This document shows, piece by piece, positions 59,701-64,000 of a DNA stretch of 64,000 nucleotides. Source of the stretch: Narthecium ossifragum (Eukaryota; Streptophyta; Magnoliopsida; Dioscoreales; Nartheciaceae); contig OY986965.1 of NCBI GenBank assembly GCA_963920575.1, forward strand, positions 20,502,929 to 20,566,928. The letters run 5' to 3'. Numbering within the stretch: position 1 is the stretch's first letter; each line of letters begins with the position of its first letter. Under the pieces are notes generated by a model that saw only the letters and a list, made by a program, of their open reading frames with translations, was not told the origin of the DNA and made no database searches. The position numbers and the translations under genes are program-made.

Positions 59701-62700
59701 TCTACCAAGTCAGCCCCTATTTTTGCCTCAATATTTCTTTAAGCCATGGAGGATGGATCTTCATCTCTTGCTATATTTCCTATGAAGGTACATCTAGTAT
59801 CTAGAGGAAGCAAACAGTCATCCCTGTGTCTGTTTTATACCAAGTAAATTAGCTTGTATCTTTGCTTTGGGCTTCAAAGACTACTATTGATTAATTAAGC
59901 CCGTGATTTTATAAAGCTAACAAAGATAACTGTATTATGCCTCTTTATTTTGAGGACAAAATTCACTGTTTGACAGGGAATTGTTCATTGGTTTTTTCCG
60001 TGGGAATTTCAGCCAATGTCCACCATTTGTAATAACTGTTCTGCTTGCACGAATTAATCTCCATGTCATGAACGCATTTGCACACTGTGCACACATGTTT
60101 GCATGGATTGCCGTCCCGGTGCCACGCGTCGTTCCGGCAGCCTGCTGGCACGGTACGTGCCGCCGGCACGGATGCGTGCTGGACCGGCACGCCCCCGTGC
60201 CATTCTCGTTTTTCTTCCTCCTCCTCCTTCTCCTCCTACTTTTTCTTCTTCTTGGCACGGTACGGGGGGTTTCGATGCCGCTAACCCCCTGGCACGGTAC
60301 GTGCTGGGTGGCACGCACAGTGCCAGACCGGCACGGAAATCCATGCATGTTTGTATGGTCATTGGTCATGAATTGACTATGTTGAAACTCAAATAAGCAT
60401 CTCATTCTGCATTGCAAATGCAAACGGACTGAATAGTTTCAGATTCTTAATCTCTTTGAAAGCTTTATATAATGTGCTTGAAATAATCCTTTGTCCCCTC
60501 ATGGATTTACGTTGAAATTGGTTTCAACTATTTGCATATGACAGTGCATGTAGTACATCTTTCCATATCATTAATACCTCTATGACTTCTCTGTAGGTAT
60601 GGTGCTGTTGTGATTGATGATCAGAATGATGACGGGAGTCTAGGATTTACAATACTCCACAACAGTTCTTGTCAACACGCAGCACCAACATATATTAATT
60701 TGATGAATGCTGCTATTCTGAGATTAGCAACCAATAACAAGAATATGTCAATTCAGACCCGTAATCACCCTTTGCCGAATACAATGTCCCAGCGCTTGCA
60801 ACGTCTTGTAAGTCTTCAGAATTGTAATTATAATTGTTATTGCAGACAATAATCTAAATTCTTCCTCTAGCATTAAACTTGTTGAACTTCTCCTCTATTG
60901 TAACTATGATAGAATGCTAATGGCAGGTTTTAGCACTTGCCTTTTCCTTCTTTCCTTGTGTAAACTAATTTCTGAATGCATCTTTCTGATTTATCAGTAT
61001 GGTAATGTCACTTGGCTGCAAGGAGGCATATTTCTTTCATGATGATCCATTTTCTGCTATTGTGGGCAATATGGTTTCCTTGACCAGATGATGAAAGATC
61101 CGTATTGCCCACAATAGCAGAAAATATACACACCACTCAGGTATTCTTTGGTGAAAGAATATACGACTTTTTTACTGTAGACTTGCCTCGAGACGTGGTT
61201 ACATGAGATTAGACCCAAAACCATAACCACTTGATTTTGGAAAGCAAAATTAAAATAGATAACAAAATTAAGAAAATAAAATGTTCTCCTAAATATTAGG
61301 AACTATACGATCTCTCCGGTTTTGGCAACCTCTCTGGCAACGTTGTTATTTATCCCGCTTTGGCGAGAAGAATGGAAGCATAGACAGAATGGAAGCATAG
61401 ACACTTGGAGTAACACCTTAAAAGCCATAGGAGGGCATTAGGGCAAGGATTTTGGCTGGAGCTTGGACGAAGGGGAGGAGGATTGAGAGTGATGACGAGG
61501 GGTTTAAGGAAGGGATGAGGAGAGACCATGGAGATGGAGTTGAGAGTAGGAGAGGAGAGTATGCATGAGGAGGTGAGAGGATAGTAGGAGAAGTAGAAGT
61601 GATGGGGGAAGGAGGGGTTGCGGCGGCGACGGTGACGGTGATGGCGGCGACTTAGAGGAGAGAATAGAGTAAGCTAGGCAAAGGGGAGGTCGCGAAGGGG
61701 GCAAAGAGAAGGGGTGTAGGTGATCGGGGGTGAGGGTCTCATCCTCAGGATCGGTGTGGGGTTTTGATGAGAGGAGGGGGGACGTTGGAGGGGGTATGAT
61801 GATGAGTCATGAATGAGTAGGAATGGTCGGTGGTCTCCTTCGGAGGGTGGAGAGAGGCGGTGGAGGTGGTCATGGGGATGACTACCGATTTGCCGAAGGC
61901 GGTGCTCACTGTGCTAACATTATTGCCGATGAGGACGTCGGAGCTGGAGAGAACGAAGTCGACGTACAATTCCCCTAATTTTTATATGGCTATTTTATTT
62001 TCCTAATTTTGTTTTCTATTTTGATATTAGTTTCCCAAACTAGGTGGTTTAATGGTTTTGGGTCTGATCTCTTGTAACATCTCGAGGCAAGTCTACGGTT
62101 AAAATGTCAGGTATTCTTTTACCAAAGAATACCTGAGTGGTGTCTAGGTCCAACTCACACACATACACACACACATATATGTATGTATATGTATAAATAC
62201 AATCTCTTTTCATACTCTTCTCTGATGATCCTTCCATGATCTGCCATCTCTGACCTGCCGTTGCTTCCATTCGCCATCAATGATCCAATCGAATGCCGCC
62301 ATGTGCTTACCTCCGCCTTTTCCACTCTCCTAGATCATTCTCCACTCTGTCTAATATTACTGTTGTTCTGCCTTCACCTCATCCTACTCTTACCTTTGTG
62401 TGCCTCACTCCAGCTATCCTCTTCTTCTTCCTCCCCAGTCCCCACCATTGCCCATGGGGAAATCCTTGCTCCCCACCATTGTCCTCATGGAGCCCATTTT
62501 CCAGGATGATTTGTGCCATTGATATGAAGCACATGGTAAATACCGTGCTAGAAGAAGGTCGGAAAGGCATTTACTGACAGCTCTTAAATCGAGGCCCGAT
62601 AGTATGTTGATTATGTGTGCACACACTTTATTTGAGTTTTAAGTTGGCTAAAGTACGTGAATTTGGTTCTAAATCGAAGATGGATGAGGTTTTGATGGCT

Positions 62701-63994
62701 GGGATTTGAGCTATATCCTATACAAATCAAAATTCGAATAAAAATTCATATGAACCTTTGGCATTCAAGATCCAGAAAGTGTTTTGCTTTGGTGGATTGT
62801 AGGTGTTACTGGGTATGTTTTCAAGTGAAATGCTAAATTGAATCAAATATGGATCAAATTAGTTTTGGCTAACAATTCAGCATCCAAAATTGCAAATGAT
62901 GATTGGATTTGGGTTGGGCAAGGGCGCCAATAGGTTGGTCAGGGACGAATTTTATATGATTCAATATGATAAGGATTTCAGATAAGAAATGGATCGCAAT
63001 ATTGATTGGATCAGATTTTAGCTTATCTTTGCTTCAATAATAGCTTATTGGAACTGAACTTTGGTTTATGAATCCAAATACATAAAGATTGGGAAAGTTT
63101 CTGGATTGTGGGATCAGGTTATTGAGTTAATTTCACTTAGATCCCAGTGTTAGTTTACCAAATGTAATTTACTTTTGATGCGTTAGTTTATTTATTCTGG
63201 ATTTGAAGTAGTAGCGCCCATGCAGGACGCAACACAACAACCTAATTCAAATTTGGCAGAAAGCTTAAAGTATGGTTAATAATATGAGACCAAAATGCTT
63301 ATTGGATTTGGATCTTAAATGATCATAACCAACTTTTAAGCAAAAGCATCAATTCTCGTGATGGGCGGCATGATTTTTGCCCATTGATATGTATTTGCCA
63401 GTAATTTGCTGGTACTATACAAATATTTGGCACGGGGTCCGTACCTAGATAATCCCTTCTAAAGAGGTTATGTGCCATCGACACAGGATCTGTGCCTTTT
63501 GTCAGCACCAATATGTGTCACCGGCACAACAATCTGTATTTGTTGGAAATAATAAATCTACATGACCTTCCCAAGATTTAGGAGTCCTATTGAGAGGTCA
63601 GGCTAATTGAGGAGTTCATCAAAACTCCAAGGACACCCGAAACAATAATGCAAATGAAAAGGGGCACAGCAGCTTTCTTTCTTGACACTATGTTTATTAG
63701 GGTCAACTCAGAATAGAATTATGTCCTCGATTTTGTTTCAACTTTCAACTTCCAGTTTTCTTATGAGCAGTATTTACTGAGCTACATCTTGATATTTCAT
63801 GACACAACTTAAAAGCCTAGATATTTCTATCACTGCCTAGTTTATAGAGTTGTCATGTGTGAATTTCTTTTGTCCTGCTATAAGATTTTTAATGCTTTTA
63901 CCATTTGTAGGATTTGGATGCGTTCTCTTGTGCATCAGTGGTCTGCGTTGCATTCTCCTTCATCCCAGCATCATTTGCAGTTGCCATTGTTAAG
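28060..63994 (+). CDS. ABCA1: Full-size ABC transporter, subfamily A (plant ABCA1/AOH orthologue), exons 1-24, 3' end beyond window
   Basis: Coding exons: 28060-28146, 28273-28352, 28440-28611, 29258-29340, 31215-31431, 31954-32180, 32476-32536, 32643-32729, 35401-35633, 35729-35843, 35923-36012, 41964-42175, 42261-42373, 43945-44051, 44595-44657, 52933-53019, 54537-54635, 54760-54944, 55624-55678, 55771-55842, 58018-58716, 58870-59048, 60597-60807, 63911-63994. All introns are GT-AG, and the joined frame has 1206 codons without a stop. Order: TM1 (about 30-45), large non-cytosolic loop (46-285), TM2-6 (286-484), NBD1 (about 560-800), linker with [15 protein letters not shown] (866-880), TM7 (about 987-1005), second loop. 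The Arabidopsis orthologue has about 1,880 residues, so TMD2 and NBD2 should follow outside. ABCA proteins are lipid-type membrane transporters; the plant substrate is not settled. The start codon aligns with the family N terminus (MGxS...LRKNWLLK). Confidence 0.95.
33750..34483. mobile_element. hAT-like CAWGG-family element, 734 bp, in ABCA1 intron 8
   Basis: Starts CATGGATTTACATATGTACCGG and ends GCGGCAATCCTTG, inverted relative to each other. Flanks are ATTAAAGT (33742-33749) and ATTCAAGT (34484-34491), an 8-bp duplication with one mismatch. Subterminal CGGTACGTAC/CCGGTA motifs are abundant. The interior has AAGAAGAAGATTTAGATTTAG followed by a long microsatellite. No coding capacity. Confidence 0.8.
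34068..34240 (+). repeat. (ATAAAAG)n microsatellite, about 24 copies, then GAGATT-type repeats
   Basis: A near-perfect 7-bp unit is repeated over about 170 bp inside the hAT-like element, followed to about 34320 by GAGATTGAGA-type units. Open frames crossing it (FYLLSFI on the minus strand) are artefacts of the repeat. Confidence 0.95.
36583..39472 (+). mobile_element. Solo LTR, 2,890 bp, TSD gaagc, in ABCA1 intron 11
   Basis: Begins TGTCACGCCCCGACCCAG and ends CGGGTCCTCACA, flanked by the perfect 5-bp duplication GAAGC (36578-36582 and 39473-39477). Same family as the LTRs at 1-1754, 8232, 13105, 14444 and 17208. It lacks the GATCGATC array but keeps a GAGA-rich tract (38830-39165) and the ACCAAATTGCCC terminal block. 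Same orientation as ABCA1. There is no internal domain. Open frames of up to 173 codons in the purine-rich part are low complexity. Confidence 0.93.
39475..39821 (+). repeat. 170-bp tandem duplication next to the solo LTR
   Basis: TGTGTTTGCAGCTGTGTATA occurs at 39489 and 39659, followed by the same CTTGTGTATGCATTTGATGCC and TTTTAATTGAGTGGG blocks, ending TCTAGAGCC in both. The LTR inserted at the left edge of copy 1. Confidence 0.9.
40284..41480. other. ABCA1 intron 11, right part: decayed CAWGG-family fragment and unassigned DNA
   Basis: At 40284-40449 CATGGGTTGCAG, TGCCGGCACG and CCTACCGGCACAAAATCATG resemble the CAWGG hAT-like ends, but no 8-bp duplication is visible. Around 40880-41400 CCAGTT/GGTACC-rich DNA may be related. 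No gene is seen. Confidence 0.4.
43080..43770. repeat. 430-bp spaced duplication in ABCA1 intron 13
   Basis: Blocks beginning TCCAAGAATCAC at 43094 and 43524 share GGGGAACCTCAG, ATTAAACAAAA, GCATACAATCTCTT, CTATACAAGAGGCTAA and AATTGRTTACAAATT in order, about 80-90 percent similar by eye. They look like a dimer of retroelement-derived sequence; no ends or target duplication were identified. Confidence 0.7.
45200..45939. mobile_element. hAT-like CAWGG-family element, 740 bp, perfect TSD ccttgaag
   Basis: Starts CAAGGATTCCTTTGCTGACCGG and ends CCGGCACGGCAATCCTTG. Flanked by the perfect 8-bp CCTTGAAG (45192-45199 and 45940-45947). The interior contains purine-rich low-complexity DNA and a strong hairpin at 45622-45660. 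No transposase. Intron 15 of ABCA1. Confidence 0.88.
45622..45660. repeat. Perfect 18-bp-arm hairpin
   Basis: TAAACATAACGGGTTTCG, then GGT, then its exact reverse complement. The unit is also bounded on both sides by CCTATATATTA (about 45611-45621 and 45663-45673). It lies in the centre of the hAT-like element. Confidence 0.9.
47785..49206. mobile_element. hAT-like CAWGG element, perfect TSD gttgaaac, containing a nested relative
   Basis: Starts CATGGTTTGAAGTTTCGGCC and ends CCGGAACTTCGAACCTTG; the termini are inverted. Flanked by the perfect 8-bp GTTGAAAC (47777-47784 and 49207-49214). Total 1,422 bp; without the nested element and its extra duplication it is about 712 bp, the same size class as the other members. 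Subterminal GAAACC/GGTTTC motifs replace the CGGTACG motifs of the sister group, so it is a related but separate subfamily. A short (TA)n lies at about 49058-49073. Confidence 0.85.
47973..48674. mobile_element. Nested hAT-like CAWGG-family element, 702 bp, perfect TSD cttcctac
   Basis: Starts CATGGATTTTCATACCGGTGG and ends CCGGTATGGAAATCCATG. Flanked by the perfect 8-bp CTTCCTAC (47965-47972 and 48675-48682). The right half is packed with TACCGGCCGG repeats (48483-48660). It inserted into the element at 47785-49206 and is therefore younger. Its interior phrase CACTTGTATTCAACATCTC recurs at 49799, inside the 2.5-kb member. Confidence 0.9.
49491..52016. mobile_element. Long CAWGG-family hAT-like element (2.5 kb) with transposase relic
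   Basis: Starts CATGGTTTGCCATACGGTACG and ends TTGGTCGGCAATCCTTG. Flanks CTCCTTAG (49483-49490) and CTACTTAG (52017-52024) match at 7 of 8 bases. The left end matches the start, and the right end (51930-52016) the end, of the 33750-34483 element. It contains a BED-finger hAT transposase fragment at about 50005-50370, AT-rich DNA, a CT-rich tract (51060-51560) and GAGATT-type repeats (51780-51900). A second element start (CAAGGATTGCCATTCCGG at 49701) suggests another nested, truncated copy. Confidence 0.6.
50005..50370 (-). pseudogene. Decayed hAT transposase N terminus (BED zinc finger)
   Basis: On the minus strand, fragments in shifted frames read [19 protein letters not shown], then KYKYCGM, then [23 protein letters not shown] and [19 protein letters not shown]. 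This follows the plant hAT BED-finger layout: W-HG, YCG pair, LKxHxAG, then CxxVPxEV. In-frame stops and frameshifts show it is dead, and the catalytic and dimerisation domains are absent. A translated search against plant hAT transposases would confirm it. Confidence 0.65.
52025..52932. other. End of ABCA1 intron 15 with a 110-bp duplication
   Basis: CTGTAYGGAAYGATTCCTTA with the following GGGGATTG and CATTCATCCTTATGA occurs at about 52357 and 52467, a diverged tandem copy. No gene is seen. Confidence 0.6.
56303..56510. mobile_element. MITE-like palindromic stretch in ABCA1 intron 20
   Basis: AGGGCTTGTTTGTTTCGTGG opens a stretch dense in ATGGGATA/TATCCCAT inverted repeats (56330-56490). The style matches small plant DNA transposons, but the second terminus and target duplication were not found. 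Confidence 0.4.
60102..60345. mobile_element. hAT-like CAWGG-family element, 244 bp, perfect TSD catgtttg
   Basis: Starts CATGGATTGCCGTCCCGG and ends CCGGCACGGAAATCCATG. Flanked by the perfect 8-bp CATGTTTG (60094-60101 and 60346-60353). It is the shortest member and consists almost wholly of subterminal GGCACGGTACGTGCC motifs plus a CT tract. Located in ABCA1 intron 22. Confidence 0.9.
61046..61128. repeat. 27-bp inverted repeat (hairpin) in ABCA1 intron 23
   Basis: ATTTTCTGCTATTGTGGGCA at 61048 is answered by its reverse complement at about 61106-61127, with a spacer of roughly 27 bp. The right arm ends where the terminal inverted repeat of the next element begins. Confidence 0.85.
61130..62143. 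mobile_element. DNA transposon-like element with about 150-190-bp terminal inverted repeats
   Basis: ACACCACTCAGGTATTCTTT opens the element, and its reverse complement closes it at 62143. The arms stay similar through GTAGACTTGCCTCGAGA and AGACCCAAAACCAT. The interior (61430-61970) is GC-rich. On the minus strand at 61969-61745 a 74-codon frame starting [19 protein letters not shown] looks coding-like but I do not recognise it. Long TIRs suggest a Mutator-like element, but no 9-bp target duplication is visible. Confidence 0.6.
63360..63535. other. Possible decayed CAWGG-family fragment near ABCA1 exon 24
   Basis: CATGATTTTTGCC, TTGGCACGGGGTCCGTACC and GTGTCACCGGCACAACAATC echo the subterminal motifs of the hAT-like family. 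No target duplication, so this is only a suggestion. Confidence 0.3.
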
Positions 63995-64000
63995 GTGATT

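Overview
The window is nuclear DNA from a flowering plant. It has GT-AG introns, long TE-filled introns, codon structure matching plant gene families, and plant-type LTR, hAT, Mutator-like and Helitron elements. The species cannot be named from sequence alone. A full-size ABCA1 gene argues against a grass, because this subtype is generally reported missing there (recalled knowledge, not checked).

Only two ordinary host genes are visible. LSM5 (minus strand, 4613-7159) is complete: four exons splice to an 87-residue LSm ring subunit. ABCA1/AOH (plus strand, from 28060 past the right edge) is a full-size ABC transporter. I could place 24 exons with GT-AG borders and one continuous frame of 1206 codons. 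They cover TM1, the first extracellular loop, TM2-6, a complete NBD1, the linker and the start of the second half; the rest lies outside the window.

Layout. 1-1754: end of a long LTR. 1755-4612: AT-rich DNA, a ~230-bp tandem repeat and a LINE relic. 4613-7665: LSM5 and its promoter. 7666-7873: a 208-bp Helitron-like element. 8167-10995: a hAT-like element split by an LTR. 11004-13104: AT-rich degenerate tandem repeats. 13105-20022: a nest of LTRs of one family, with two solo LTRs (target-site duplications cctta and taagg) inside an older, truncated minus-strand copy. 20023-24231: probable remains of a Tat-like gypsy element split by a 1.8-kb foldback Mutator-like element (9-bp TSD) that carries a gene-like fragment. 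24237-26832: a broken Ty1-copia element whose U3 is fused directly to integrase. 26833-28059: ABCA1 upstream region. 28060-64000: ABCA1, whose introns hold a 2.89-kb solo LTR and at least six members of an undescribed-looking hAT-like family with CA(T/A)GG ends and 8-bp TSDs.

The most interesting system is that hAT-like family. Four copies are about 700-740 bp, one is 244 bp, and one is 2.5 kb and contains a decayed BED-finger hAT transposase fragment. One copy is inserted inside another, and one carries a microsatellite expansion. Despite this load, every recovered ABCA1 exon is still open and correctly phased.
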